Origin: JALYUA01 sp039933215 | GTDB taxonomy: Bacteria; Acidobacteriota; Thermoanaerobaculia; UBA5066; Gp7-AA6 | DNA: 64,000 bases | Reading direction: 5' to 3' | NCBI GenBank assembly: GCA_039933215.1 | Contig: JBDTOO010000018.1 | Location: 1 to 64,000, forward strand | In this document: positions 27,284 through 36,171 of the stretch, one piece after another | Position numbering within the stretch: the stretch's first letter is position 1 | Layout of the letters: each line of letters opens with the position of its first letter | Made by a program: the position numbers and the translations under genes | The notes under the pieces: generated by a model | The model's input: only the letters and a program-made list of their open reading frames with translations | Database searches by the model: none | Told to the model about the DNA's origin: nothing

Positions 27284-27315
27284 ATCGGGTCATCGGGCCA
27301 TCGGGCCATCGGGCC
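27284..27315. repeat. 8-bp tandem repeat (ATCGGGCC)
   Basis: One ATCGGGTC and three perfect ATCGGGCC units in the divergent spacer before the DNA glycosylase gene, immediately following the terminator-like hairpin. Confidence 0.8.
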
Positions 27316-27403
27316 ATCCGGGAATGCGGCTCGCGAGCTGCTGGTGTGCCTGAGAGCGGGAGATTGATTTTCCCCCGCGCGAAAAAGCTGATACCTCTTC
27401 CGC

Positions 27404-28306
27404 GTGCCCGAGCTTCCGGACATCACGGCCTACATCGCGGCTCTGACCCCTCGGGTCGTGGGCCGGGCTCTGGAATCCGTGCGGATCGGGAGCCCGTTTC
27501 TCGTCCGATCCTTCGAGCCGCCGGTCTCCTCCGCGGAAGGCCGACGGGTCCTGGGGCTGCGGCGTCTCGGGAAGCGAATCGTCTTCGAGTTGGATGGGGA
27601 GCTCTTTCTCGTCCTGCATCTCATGATCTCGGGGAGGCTTCACTGGCGGACGGGCCCCGTGAACGTGCGCGGGAAGATGGCGCTCGCCGCGTTCGACTTC
27701 GGCACGGGCACACTCCTCCTGACCGAGGCGAGCTCGAAAAAACGGGCGTCGCTCCACCTCGTGAGCGGGGAGGCGGCGCTCGCCGACTTCGAGCGGGGCG
27801 GCCTCGAAGTGATGGACGCCCGCTTCGAGGCTTTCGACACGGCCCTCCGCCGGGAGAATCACACGCTGAAGCGATCGCTGACGGACCCGCGCCTCTTCTC
27901 GGGCATCGGCAACGCGTACTCGGACGAGATCCTCCACCGCGCTCGGCTGTCGCCCGCGAAGCTCACGTCGCGGCTGACCGGCGAGGAGGCCCGGCGTCTC
28001 CACGAAGCGGCGCGCGACATCCTGAGCATGTGGACGGCGCGGTTCGTCGCGGACGCCGAGCGGGCGTTTCCGGAAAAGGTCACGGCTTTCCGGGAGGGAA
28101 TGGCGGTCCACGGCCGGTACGGCAAGCCCTGCCCGGACTGTGGGACGCCCGTGCAGAGGATCGTCTATGCGCAGAACGAGTCGAACTACTGCGCGAAGTG
28201 CCAGACCGGGGGCAAGCTGCTCGCCGACCGGGCCCTTTCGCAGCTCCTCCGCGGGGACTGGCCGAAAACGCTCGAAGAGCTCGAGGAGCGCAAGCGGACC
28301 TCCTGA
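27404..28306 (+). CDS. mutM: Formamidopyrimidine/endonuclease VIII-type DNA glycosylase
   Basis: A 300-residue base-excision repair enzyme that removes oxidised bases and nicks the AP site. The GTG start gives the mature N-terminus PELPDITAY, where Pro is the catalytic nucleophile and Glu follows. The H2TH region (KRSLTDPRLFSGIGNAYSDE) and a zinc finger (CPDCGTPVQRIVYAQNESNY then CAKCQTGG) are intact. The family split between Fpg (MutM) and Nei cannot be settled by eye. A weak TACCTC element lies 6 nt upstream, suggesting a leaderless start. Confidence 0.88.
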   Translation: MPELPDITAYIAALTPRVVGRALESVRIGSPFLVRSFEPPVSSAEGRRVLGLRRLGKRIVFELDGELFLVLHLMISGRLHWRTGPVNVRGKMALAAFDFGTGTLLLTEASSKKRASLHLVSGEAALADFERGGLEVMDARFEAFDTALRRENHTLKRSLTDPRLFSGIGNAYSDEILHRARLSPAKLTSRLTGEEARRLHEAARDILSMWTARFVADAERAFPEKVTAFREGMAVHGRYGKPCPDCGTPVQRIVYAQNESNYCAKCQTGGKLLADRALSQLLRGDWPKTLEELEERKRTS

Positions 28307-28439
28307 CGCCTTTGCGGAATACACGCCCCGCGCCTCCGGGCCGTGCGGATCTGGCACGCGGGCTTCCTCGGCCTGGCGCGCCCTGTCCCGATAACCTTCG
28401 CCGCCGCGACCCGTATCGGTGGAGCGAAACGGAGGAGCC

Positions 28440-29480
28440 ATGAAGCGATCCGCGGTGGCGGGTCTCACCGCACTCGCGCTCGCCCTGGGGGGCGCGGCGC
28501 TCGCGCCCCGCGGAGCCCCGTCGGCGGCGCCGGCCGCTCCTTCGGGAGGCGCCTCCCCGGCCTTCGGAGGAACGGTCTTCGCCCCGGGCGCCGTCTCGAC
28601 CGCGATGGACGAGATCGGCGCGACGTTCACCCCCGACGGGAACACGGTGTATTTCGCGCGGCGGTCTCCGACGACGTCCTCGCCGCCCGTGCAGGCGATC
28701 TTCGTGTCCCGCCGGAACGGGTCGCGCTGGTCGCCGCCGGTGATCGTCCCGTTCTCCGGCCGTTGGAGCGACTTCGCGCCGAGCGTGTCGCGCGACGGCT
28801 CGAGGCTCTTCTTCTCCTCCCTCCGTCCGCGCGCGGGCGCATCGGCCGCCCGCGAAGACGCCGACATCTGGTTCGTGGAACGCGACGCCGCCGGCGCCTG
28901 GGGCGAGCCGCGCAATCCCGGGGCGCCGGTGAATACGGATCGCAACGACTCGAACGCCTGCGCCGCGGCGGACGGCACGCTCTACTTCGCGTCGGATCGC
29001 GAATCGAGTCTCGGCATCGACCTGTGGCGCGCCGCCTGGACAGGGTCGGGGTGGGCGGCCCCCGAAAACCTCGGAGAGGGGGTCAACACCCCGGCTTACG
29101 AGTCCCAGCCGGCCGTCGCCGCCGATCAGAGCTTCGTCGTCTTCACTTCCGTCGGCCGTCCGGACATCGCACTGACCGGAGGATCCCCGTACGCCCGCGG
29201 CGACCTTTACGTGAGCCTCCGCCGCGGATCCGCGTTCGAGCCGGCGCGCAACCTGGGCCCGATCGTCAACACTCCGGCCACGGAGTCGAACCCCAGCCTC
29301 TCCCCGGACGGCCGGACGCTCTACTTCACGAGCGAACGGGGGATCGCGCGGATCCCGATGGCCGGCGGGCTGACGCGGGAAGGATTCGAGAACGCTATGC
29401 GCGGAATCGAGAACGGCCGCGGCAACATCTACGAAATTTCCCTCGAGAAGCTCGGCCTCGCCGCGGGGCGCGCGCGATGA
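28440..29480 (+). CDS. Exported PD40 beta-propeller protein
   Basis: 346 residues: a signal peptide (SAVAGLTALALALGGAALAP) then PD40/TolB-like repeats (ATFTPDGNTVYFARR, PSVSRDGSRLFFSSL, AAADGTLYFASDRES, PSLSPDGRTLYFTSE). Such propellers often bind peptidoglycan-associated or carbohydrate ligands; no enzyme motif is present. The ATG has a GGAGGAG ribosome binding site. It overlaps the next gene by 4 bp and is about half identical in layout to it, indicating an old tandem duplication. Confidence 0.82.
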   Translation: MKRSAVAGLTALALALGGAALAPRGAPSAAPAAPSGGASPAFGGTVFAPGAVSTAMDEIGATFTPDGNTVYFARRSPTTSSPPVQAIFVSRRNGSRWSPPVIVPFSGRWSDFAPSVSRDGSRLFFSSLRPRAGASAAREDADIWFVERDAAGAWGEPRNPGAPVNTDRNDSNACAAADGTLYFASDRESSLGIDLWRAAWTGSGWAAPENLGEGVNTPAYESQPAVAADQSFVVFTSVGRPDIALTGGSPYARGDLYVSLRRGSAFEPARNLGPIVNTPATESNPSLSPDGRTLYFTSERGIARIPMAGGLTREGFENAMRGIENGRGNIYEISLEKLGLAAGRAR

Positions 29481-30484
29481 CGCGCGCGCCGCGGTTTCTC
29501 GCGCTGGTCCTCCTGACGGGAGGGATCCTCGCCGCCCTCCGGGGCGCATCGTCCGGGGCAGGCGGGCCGCCGCCCGCTGCGCCGCCGGCCGGCCGTGCGC
29601 CGGGCCCGGAGCCGGTGATCGTGGGAGAGGGCGTCATCTCGACGCCGGACGACGAGTTCGGCGGGACGTTCTCGCCGGACGGCCGGACCATGCTCTATTG
29701 CAAGTCGATCCCGCGCTCGCAGTTCTACGTCATCCTCGAATCGCACTGGGAAGGGAGCCGCTGGGGCGCGCCGCGTATCGCGCCCTTTTCCGGACGCTGG
29801 CGCGATTCCGATCCGGTTTTCTCGCGCGATGGCCGCCGCGTCTACTTCGCTTCGGATCGCCCCGTCGCCGGCGCCGACAAGAAAAACTTCGACATCTGGT
29901 TCGTCGAGCGCACGGCCACGGGATGGGGCGAACCGGCGAACCTCGGACCGCCGATCAACAGCGATCAGAACGAGGACTTCATCTCGTTCGCGGCGGACGG
30001 CACCGCGTACTTCACCTCGGGCCGGGAGGGCAGCGCCGGCGGGCTCGACGTCTGGCGGTCGCGGCTGGTCGAAGGGAAATACGCGACCCCCGAGAACCTG
30101 GGGGCGACGATCAACGGCAAGGACTGGCTGAACATCGAAGGTTGGATCGCGGACGACGAGAGTTTCCTTCTCGTCGGCGCGTTTGGCCATCCCGAGGGCG
30201 CCGGCGGGCAGGACATCTTCGTGAGCTACCGGAATTCCGACGGCTCGTTCGGGCCGTTGAAAATGCTCAATCCGAAGATCAATACCGCGGCGCGCGAGTA
30301 CAGCCCGCGCGTGTCGCTCGACGGGAAGTCTCTCTTCTTCTCGAGCGAGCGCGGGATGCCGACCGACGTCCGGACGGCGCCGTGGACCGCCTCGGAGTAC
30401 GAGAAGGCGTGCGGCTCCGTGCGCAACGGGCTCGGCAACATCTACCGGATGGCGCTCACGGACGCTCTCGCCGGCACCCGCTGA
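29477..30484 (+). CDS. Exported PD40 beta-propeller protein, paralogue
   Basis: 335 residues, with signal peptide (RFLALVLLTGGILAALRGA) and the same repeat series (GGTFSPDGRTMLYCKS, PVFSRDGRRVYFASDRP, FAADGTAYFTSGREGS, PRVSLDGKSLFFSSERG). Both proteins share DIWFVER and the ENLG(A/E)-x-(V/I)N motif, so they probably bind similar ligands or each other. Translation is coupled by ATGA to the preceding gene. Confidence 0.82.
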   Translation: MTRAPRFLALVLLTGGILAALRGASSGAGGPPPAAPPAGRAPGPEPVIVGEGVISTPDDEFGGTFSPDGRTMLYCKSIPRSQFYVILESHWEGSRWGAPRIAPFSGRWRDSDPVFSRDGRRVYFASDRPVAGADKKNFDIWFVERTATGWGEPANLGPPINSDQNEDFISFAADGTAYFTSGREGSAGGLDVWRSRLVEGKYATPENLGATINGKDWLNIEGWIADDESFLLVGAFGHPEGAGGQDIFVSYRNSDGSFGPLKMLNPKINTAAREYSPRVSLDGKSLFFSSERGMPTDVRTAPWTASEYEKACGSVRNGLGNIYRMALTDALAGTR

Positions 30485-30529
30485 GACGATCGCGCGGCGG
30501 GCGGCGGAGCGGGGAAGGCGCGCTGCCGC

Positions 30530-31492
30530 TCAGCCCCGCTCGCCGGCGAGAATCGAGACGAGCCGGGTGAGATCGATGTTCCCTCCCGACACGACGCACA
30601 CGATCCGACCCGGTCCGCCCCGGCCCGCGATGGCCGCGGCGACGGACGTCGCGCCCGCGCCCTCCGCGACGACCCGCGCCCGCTCCACGAGGACGCGGAC
30701 CGCCGCCGCCACGCCTTCGAGAGGCACGACGATCGATCCCGCGAGGACCGCCCGGGCGAGGGGCCACATCTCCTCGAGCACCGTGCGCGCGCCGATCCCG
30801 TCGACGAAGCTCGGGTGGTATTCGGTGGGAACGGGCCGGCCCGCCGCCAGGGATGACGAGAACGGCGCGGCCGATTCGACCTCGCACGCCCACACGGGTG
30901 CCTTCGATCCGGAACCGCGCATCGCGCAACTGATCCCGCACGAGAGCCCGCCGCCGCCGTAGGGGACGAGCACGGCGTCCACCGTGGGGAGGTCCTCCAG
31001 GATCTCGAGGCCGATCGTGCCGTTGCCCGCGATGACGGCGGGATGGCTCACCGGATGGATGAAGTAGCCGGGAACGTCGGGGTGGCCGTGGTCGACGAGC
31101 GCCTGCCACCACCGGTCGAAGGGAAGCTTCACGATGCGGCCGCCGAGCCTCTCGATGGCCGCGAGCTTGGTCGCGGGAGCGTGCTCCGGCACGATCACCG
31201 TGCAGGGGACGCCCATCGCCCGCGCGTTCCACGCGACGCCCTGCGCCATGTTCCCCGCCGAAGCCGTGACGACCCCCCGGGAGAGCTCCTCCCTCGGGGC
31301 GAGGCGCATCGCGTTGGCCGCGCCGCGGATCTTGAAGGATCCGATCGGCTGCAGGCACTCGAGCTTCAGCCAGATCTCGCCGGCGTCCCACGGAACGTCG
31401 AGCCGGACGAGGGGAGTCCGAAGCGCCGCGCCCGCGATCCGGCCCCGGGCCGCGAGGATCTCCGAGAGAGGGACCGGCTCAATCGGCTTCAT
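30530..31492 (-). CDS. Threonine/serine dehydratase-like PLP enzyme
   Basis: A 320-residue fold-type II PLP enzyme. The Schiff-base lysine lies in GSFKIRGAANAM; the phosphate loop is VPYGGGGLSCGIS, and ASAGNMAQGVAWNARAMG is typical. There is no C-terminal regulatory ACT domain, as in catabolic or EutB-type enzymes. It overlaps the ornithine-cyclodeaminase gene by 14 bp; this pairing resembles EutB-EutC of (hydroxy)ectoine utilisation, but no other ectoine gene is present, so the substrate remains open. Confidence 0.85.
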   Translation of the reverse strand: MKPIEPVPLSEILAARGRIAGAALRTPLVRLDVPWDAGEIWLKLECLQPIGSFKIRGAANAMRLAPREELSRGVVTASAGNMAQGVAWNARAMGVPCTVIVPEHAPATKLAAIERLGGRIVKLPFDRWWQALVDHGHPDVPGYFIHPVSHPAVIAGNGTIGLEILEDLPTVDAVLVPYGGGGLSCGISCAMRGSGSKAPVWACEVESAAPFSSSLAAGRPVPTEYHPSFVDGIGARTVLEEMWPLARAVLAGSIVVPLEGVAAAVRVLVERARVVAEGAGATSVAAAIAGRGGPGRIVCVVSGGNIDLTRLVSILAGERG

Positions 31493-32486
31493 CGCGCCCG
31501 CCGCCGAGGTCGACGCGGAGCACTGCCGGATCCCGGGAGGCCTTCTCCAGCACGTAGCGCGCGCAGGCGACGTCTTCGATCGCGAGTCCCACCGCCTTGA
31601 AGAGCGTGCGTTCGTCGTTCGACCCGCGCCCCGGCGCCGTGCCAATGAGCGCTTCGCCGACTTCGCCGACGATGTGCCGGTCGTCGACCGCCCCCTCCGC
31701 CTTCGCGAGGAGGAAGTCGCCGGCCTCGGCGAGAGCCGACTCCCGTCGATCGACCCACAGTCGCGATTGCGCGACGGCGGCCGTGTCGAGCTCGCGCGCG
31801 CTCGCGACGCTCGATCCGATCGCGTTCACGTGGCAGCCGGGGGCGAGCCACTCTCCCGCAACGACGGGCACCGCGGAGGACGTCACGGTGCAGACGATGT
31901 CGGCGCCCGCGACGGCCTCCCGCACGGTCGGGAATGCCTCCACCTCGATTCCGTGCCTTCGCGATTCGCGCTTCGCGAACTCGCGCGCGCGGGGGAGATC
32001 CTGCCCGGCGACGCGCACTCGACGGAGCGTCCGCACGCAGAGCATTGCCGCGAGATGCGTTCGCGCCTGCACGCCGGAGCCCACGAGCGCGAGATCGCCG
32101 GCGTCCCGGCGCGCGAGAAGGCGAGTCGCGGCGCCCGACACCGCCGCCGTGCGGATCGCGGTGATCGTGGTCGCGTCCAGGATCGCCTCGAGCCGGCCGC
32201 GCTCGCTCTCGAAGAGAAGAACGGCGCCCTGGTGGGAGTCGAGCTCCGTCCCCTCGTTCCGGGGGAAGAAGCTCACCGCCTTCACGCCCAGCGCCTTTTC
32301 CCGGGAAAGGAACGCGGGCATGAGCCCGAGAGCGCCCCATTTTTCGGGAAGCCAGAGGATCGAGCGCAGCGGCAGGACCGCTTCGCCGCGGGCGAGCGCC
32401 GCGAGCGCGCGCTCCATCACGCCGATGCATTCGTCCATCGGCAGCAGGCGGACGACGTCCCGGTGGCCGGCGATCAGCGTGAGAAT
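31479..32486 (-). CDS. Ornithine cyclodeaminase/mu-crystallin-family protein
   Basis: About 335 residues. Conserved features are LPLRSILWLPEKWGALGLMP, VKAVSFFPRN, DATTITAIRTAAVSGAAT, the NAD(P) loop ALVGSGVQARTHLAAM and IGSSVASARELD. Members deaminate ornithine or reduce cyclic imines or amino acids. No ATG, GTG or TTG fits the N-terminus. The best candidate is ATT at 32486, 7 nt after GGAGG; a CTG at 32477 is the alternative. A minus-strand TACGAT at 32506-32511 may be its -10 box. It is upstream of and overlapping the PLP enzyme gene. Confidence 0.82.
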   Translation of the reverse strand: MLTLIAGHRDVVRLLPMDECIGVMERALAALARGEAVLPLRSILWLPEKWGALGLMPAFLSREKALGVKAVSFFPRNEGTELDSHQGAVLLFESERGRLEAILDATTITAIRTAAVSGAATRLLARRDAGDLALVGSGVQARTHLAAMLCVRTLRRVRVAGQDLPRAREFAKRESRRHGIEVEAFPTVREAVAGADIVCTVTSSAVPVVAGEWLAPGCHVNAIGSSVASARELDTAAVAQSRLWVDRRESALAEAGDFLLAKAEGAVDDRHIVGEVGEALIGTAPGRGSNDERTLFKAVGLAIEDVACARYVLEKASRDPAVLRVDLGGGRDEAD

Positions 32487-32694
32487 GGAGGGTCCTCCGC
32501 GCCGTATCGTAACGCCGGGGAGTCGCGGACCGGCCTTCGTCCCCCCTTCGAGGCCCGCCGTCCGGAATCTTTCGCCGGTCCGGTCCGTATGGAAGGAAAA
32601 TGATCCTCGTGCCTGGGCCCTCGGAGCGGGATGGACGAATCGTGCACTCCCGACGCACGTGACGGATCGTTCTCCCTTCCCCTCGCTCGACGAC

Positions 32695-32835
32695 GTGAGA
32701 GGTCGGAGGTCAGAGGTGAGAGGGAGGGACGAGGCGGGAAGTCGGAGATCAGACGTCGGAGGTCGGAGGTCAGAGGTCAGAGGTGAGAGGGAACGTAAGG
32801 TGAGAAGTCCGAGGTTAGAAACGAGAGGGAATGCA
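32695..32835. repeat. Degenerate GA-rich repeat tract
   Basis: About 140 bp of imperfect 7-8 bp units built from GAGGTCGG, AGGTCAGA and GGTGAGAG. One 17-bp stretch (AGGTCAGAGGTGAGAGG) recurs in inverted orientation near 37.46-37.48 kb. The tract runs into the start of the next gene. Confidence 0.75.
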
Positions 32836-32838
32836 GGC

Positions 32839-33672
32839 TTGCGTCCTCTCACCTTCCTCCTCTCTGCTCTCACCTTACTCTGGGCGGCTGCTTCGAGCGC
32901 CGCCGACTCCGCGCCGGAGCCCGTGCGCGTCCTCGCGGCCGAGATTCCGAGCATCCTCCAGGAATTCGAGAACCTGGTCGCCCGGGAGCGGATGACGCAG
33001 GTCCTCTTCGACGCTTCGGCAAACCGCCCGGCCCGCCGCCGGGTGATCGTCTCGGACTACCAGATCGCGCCCCTCGAAGAGGATCCGAACGTGCTCTGGG
33101 AGTTTCGCTTCGTGCGGGAAGTGGATGGAAAGCGCATCGCCGACGCCGACACCCGGATGCAGGACTTCCTCCGGCTCCGGCATCGCGATTCGCGGGAAGA
33201 GCGGACCCGCATCACGAACCTGGGTCTCTCGAGGTCTCTCCCCGGCTGTTACTGGCACAACCTCTCCCTCATCCTCCGCGCGTTCGAGGGCGAGAACTCC
33301 GGGAATTTCGACTGGACGCGCTCCGGCGGCGACACGTGGCGCTTCGAACAGGTCCGGGGGCTCGGGATCCCGCAGGATCTCTTCGACCCGCGCTCTCCCC
33401 GCCACTATCCTCACGGGTCCGTCTCGTTCTCCGGGGGCGCTCTGTCGCGGCTCGACCTCGAATGGCCGTCCGACCGGTTCGTGACGTCCGTGTCCCTCGA
33501 GTTCACGCCGCGCGAGCCCCCGGCAAATCTCCCGCGCCCCCTGAAGTACGTGGCGAAGCGGCGGCTGGCATCGAGCCAGCGCGCACTGATCCAGACCACC
33601 TTCGAGTACGACGACTACCGCCGCTTCAGCGTGCAGTCGGAGAGCCAGACGAGCCCCGGGGTCCTGCCCTAG
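32839..33672 (+). CDS. Exported protein of unknown function
   Basis: 277 residues from a TTG start with GAGGGA upstream. A signal peptide (RPLTFLLSALTLLWAAASSA) is followed by about 250 residues of mixed alpha/beta sequence with no family I recognise (for example VIVSDYQIAPLEEDPNVLWE, SLPGCYWHNLSLILRAFEGE, GDTWRFEQVRGLGIPQDLF). The frame is open far upstream, so other starts are possible, but the signal peptide decides for this one. The upstream edge is made of the repeat tract, which may have replaced the original promoter. Confidence 0.6.
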   Translation: MRPLTFLLSALTLLWAAASSAADSAPEPVRVLAAEIPSILQEFENLVARERMTQVLFDASANRPARRRVIVSDYQIAPLEEDPNVLWEFRFVREVDGKRIADADTRMQDFLRLRHRDSREERTRITNLGLSRSLPGCYWHNLSLILRAFEGENSGNFDWTRSGGDTWRFEQVRGLGIPQDLFDPRSPRHYPHGSVSFSGGALSRLDLEWPSDRFVTSVSLEFTPREPPANLPRPLKYVAKRRLASSQRALIQTTFEYDDYRRFSVQSESQTSPGVLP

Positions 33673-33695
33673 AGCTCACGCGCGACGCTCCGCGA

Positions 33696-34418
33696 TCAAT
33701 CGCCGGAAGCCGCCGGTCTCGCGTCGCCGGAGGGCGCCACGATGCCTTCGAAGCCCTGCTGCTCGAGCGCCGCGAGCGCCTCTTCGGCCTCCCGGCGCGA
33801 GGCGTAGGGTCCCACCTTCACGCGCGAGAGTCCCTGATACGGCTCGAGGTACACGGGGCGCCCCGCCGCGCGCACGCGCTCCGCGTGGCGCTCCGCCCGG
33901 CCCCGCTCCGCGAAGGAGCCGACCTGGACCGCCCACGCCGCCGGGCCGGCGGTAGAGGCCGGCGTGGGCTCGAGGGCGGGGCGCACGATCGCGAGGCGCA
34001 CGGTTCCGGTCCCCGAACCGAGGATGCCCAGCTCGCGCGCGGCGGCCCGCGAGAGGTCGATGATGCGGCCCTTCACGAATGGGCCCCGGTCGTTGACTCG
34101 GACGCGCACCGTCTTGTCGTTCTCGACGTTGGTCACGGCGAGAACCGTGCCCAGGGGGAGGAGACGGTGCGCCGCCGTCATGCGCGACGAGTCGTAGATC
34201 TCGCCCGACGCGGTCGGTTTGCCTTCGAACCCGTCGTTTCCGCCGTACCAGGACGCGACGCCCTCTTCGATGAAGGACGCGCCGGCCGGGCCGGCCCGGT
34301 CGGATGCGGACGTCGCCGGCGGCGCCGGACGCCGCGAGGCGCAGGCCGGCGCGAGGAGGACGAGAGCACCGCCGAGAGAGAGGAGCGTTCCGGCGCGGAC
34401 GCGCAGGGCGACCCTCAG
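33696..34418 (-). CDS. rlpA: RlpA-like septal ring protein with SPOR domain
   Basis: About 240 residues: a hydrophobic export signal with possible lipid attachment Cys (LVLLAPACASRRP), the double-psi barrel RlpA domain (GVASWYGGNDGFEGKPTASG, MTAAHRLLPLGTVLAVTN, VRVNDRGPFVKGRIIDLS) and a C-terminal SPOR domain (AWAVQVGSFAERGRAERHAE) that binds denuded glycan strands at division sites. No ATG/GTG/TTG is available before the signal. The likely start is the CTG at 34418 overlapping the purB stop (CTGA), or a CTG at about 34406 behind GAGGG. Lytic transglycosylase activity is known for some members. Confidence 0.85.
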   Translation of the reverse strand: MRVALRVRAGTLLSLGGALVLLAPACASRRPAPPATSASDRAGPAGASFIEEGVASWYGGNDGFEGKPTASGEIYDSSRMTAAHRLLPLGTVLAVTNVENDKTVRVRVNDRGPFVKGRIIDLSRAAARELGILGSGTGTVRLAIVRPALEPTPASTAGPAAWAVQVGSFAERGRAERHAERVRAAGRPVYLEPYQGLSRVKVGPYASRREAEEALAALEQQGFEGIVAPSGDARPAASGD

Positions 34419-35845
34419 ACGCGGACCGCCGCGGTCTCGGCCTCGGGCGCTCCCTGGAGGGCGGGGTCGAGCTCTTCGCGCACGAACGCCTCGACCTGCT
34501 CGGCGGACCGGCCGATCAGCCGCGCGGGCGACGCGGACGCCGCGACTTTCGCAGCGTCGAGTCCGAACGCCGGATCGGAGGCGATTCGGTCGAGCAGGTC
34601 GGCCGCGGATCCGTCCTTCGTGCGTTTCTCGGCGGCCGCCCGCGCGTGGACGCGGAGCTTCTCGTGGAGCTCCTGCCGGTCGCCGCCGCGGCGGACGGCC
34701 TCCATGAGCACGTCCTCGGCCGCCAGGAACGGCAGCTCGGCCGCGAGCCGGCGCGCCGCCACCTCGGGGTGGACGACCAGCCCGCGGAACACGTTGTCGA
34801 GGAGTACGAGCACGGCGTCGGCCGTCAGGAAGGCCTCGGGAATCGCGATGCGCTTGTTCGCGGAGTCGTCCAGGCTCCTCTCGAGCCACTGCGTGGAGGC
34901 CGTCATGGCCGTGTCGAACGAAAGCGCGATGACGTGGCGGGCGAGCGAGCACACGCGCTCCGCGCGCATCGGGTTGCGCTTGTAGGGCATGGCGGAGGAG
35001 CCCACCTGCGTGGCTTCGAACGGCTCTTCGATCTCGCCGTCGTGTTGCAGGAGGCGCAGGTCGGTCCCGATCTTGTGGGCCGACTGGGCGAGGCCCGAGA
35101 GCGCGTGGACGACGCGGTCGTCCTGCTTGCGCGAGTAGGTCTGCCCGGAGACGAGCTGGCGCTTCGCGAAGCCGGCGCGGGCGGCGAGCGAGCGGTCGAG
35201 CTCCTCGACGCGTCGGCCGTCGCCGTCGAACAGCAGGAGAAACGAGGCCTGCGTGCCCGTCGCTCCCTTGGCCCCGAGAAAGCGCAGGTCGGCGCGCGCC
35301 GCGCGCACGGCCTCGAGGTCCATCAGGAGATCGCTCGCCCAGAGCGCCGCCCGCTTGCCGACGGTCGTCGGCTGCGCCGGCTGGTAGTGGGTCCAGGCGA
35401 GCGTGGGAAGAGAACGGTTCTCGAGGGCGAAGTCCCGCATCTTCCGGAGCAGCGCCGCCAGCCTCTTCTCGACGAGCTCGAGCGCGGCCCGCATCTGGAT
35501 CAGGTCGCCGTTGTCCGCGACGTAAGCCGACGTCGCCCCCCAGTGGATGATCCCGCGAGCGGCCGGAGCCGCCTCGCCGAAGACGCGGACGTGCGCCATC
35601 ACGTCGTGGCGCGTCTTCTCCTCTTCGCGGGCCGCCGCTTCGAAGTCGACCGGCGAGATCCGCTCCGCCATCTGGCGGATCGCCTCGTCCGGGATGGGGA
35701 GGCCGAGCCGCTTCTCCTCTTCGGCGAGCCAGAGCCAGAGCCGCCGCCAGGTTTCGAACTTGAACCGGGGAGAAAAGATGGCGGACATCTCCGCCGAGGC
35801 GTAGCGCTCGGAGAGCGGGCTCTCGTAGCGGTCAGTCCTGCTCAC
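34415..35845 (-). CDS. purB: Adenylosuccinate lyase
   Basis: 476 residues. Acts twice in purine synthesis, releasing fumarate from SAICAR and adenylosuccinate. Visible motifs are SPLSERYAS, KTRHDVMAHV, IHWGATSAYVADN, the HYQPAQPTTVGKR catalytic His region and the signature GSSAMPYKRNPM. It starts at GTG 35845 inside the 3' end of the zinc-ribbon gene (14 bp overlap) and is followed by rlpA with a CTGA overlap, so all three form an operon. Confidence 0.95.
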   Translation of the reverse strand: MSRTDRYESPLSERYASAEMSAIFSPRFKFETWRRLWLWLAEEEKRLGLPIPDEAIRQMAERISPVDFEAAAREEEKTRHDVMAHVRVFGEAAPAARGIIHWGATSAYVADNGDLIQMRAALELVEKRLAALLRKMRDFALENRSLPTLAWTHYQPAQPTTVGKRAALWASDLLMDLEAVRAARADLRFLGAKGATGTQASFLLLFDGDGRRVEELDRSLAARAGFAKRQLVSGQTYSRKQDDRVVHALSGLAQSAHKIGTDLRLLQHDGEIEEPFEATQVGSSAMPYKRNPMRAERVCSLARHVIALSFDTAMTASTQWLERSLDDSANKRIAIPEAFLTADAVLVLLDNVFRGLVVHPEVAARRLAAELPFLAAEDVLMEAVRRGGDRQELHEKLRVHARAAAEKRTKDGSAADLLDRIASDPAFGLDAAKVAASASPARLIGRSAEQVEAFVREELDPALQGAPEAETAAVRV

Positions 35846-36032
35846 TGCCCGCGTCTTCTCCGAGGTTGAACTCCGCGATGTTGTCGTTGCCGCAGACCAG
35901 GCACTGCGCGTCGGTGATGCGGCTGCCGTCCATGTCGAACACGTAGGAGGGCGTGCTGCACTGCTTGCACACCAGGTAGTCGATCTCCCGATCTTCCTGG
36001 AGGGGTTTTCGCGGCTTGGTGGGCTCGGTCAC
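35832..36032 (-). CDS. Small zinc-ribbon protein
   Basis: 66 residues with two Cys pairs (LVCKQCSTPSYVF, QCLVCGNDNIAEF), the layout of a zinc ribbon, and an acidic tail. Function unknown. I choose the GTG at 36032, 8 nt after a GACAAT -10-like box (36041-36046 minus), over the GTG at 36050. It overlaps purB by 14 bp and may be co-regulated with it. Confidence 0.65.
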   Translation of the reverse strand: MTEPTKPRKPLQEDREIDYLVCKQCSTPSYVFDMDGSRITDAQCLVCGNDNIAEFNLGEDAGSEQD

Positions 36033-36157
36033 GGCCCTCCATTGTCGCACGGAGACGGACGTTCCTTCCCGCCGGTTCGACGTCCCGCCGACGCTCCTCG
36101 GATGATCCGGCGGAGAGACGGTCGCCTCGCTCGGACGTCATTTGTCCATCGGGCTGC

Positions 36158-36163
36158 TATCCT
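36158..36163 (+). promoter_or_regulatory. -10 box TATCCT for rmuC
   Basis: TATCCT ends 8 nt before the rmuC ATG, with no ribosome binding site in between; another leaderless-type start. Confidence 0.55.
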
Positions 36164-36171
36164 AGAAATCG

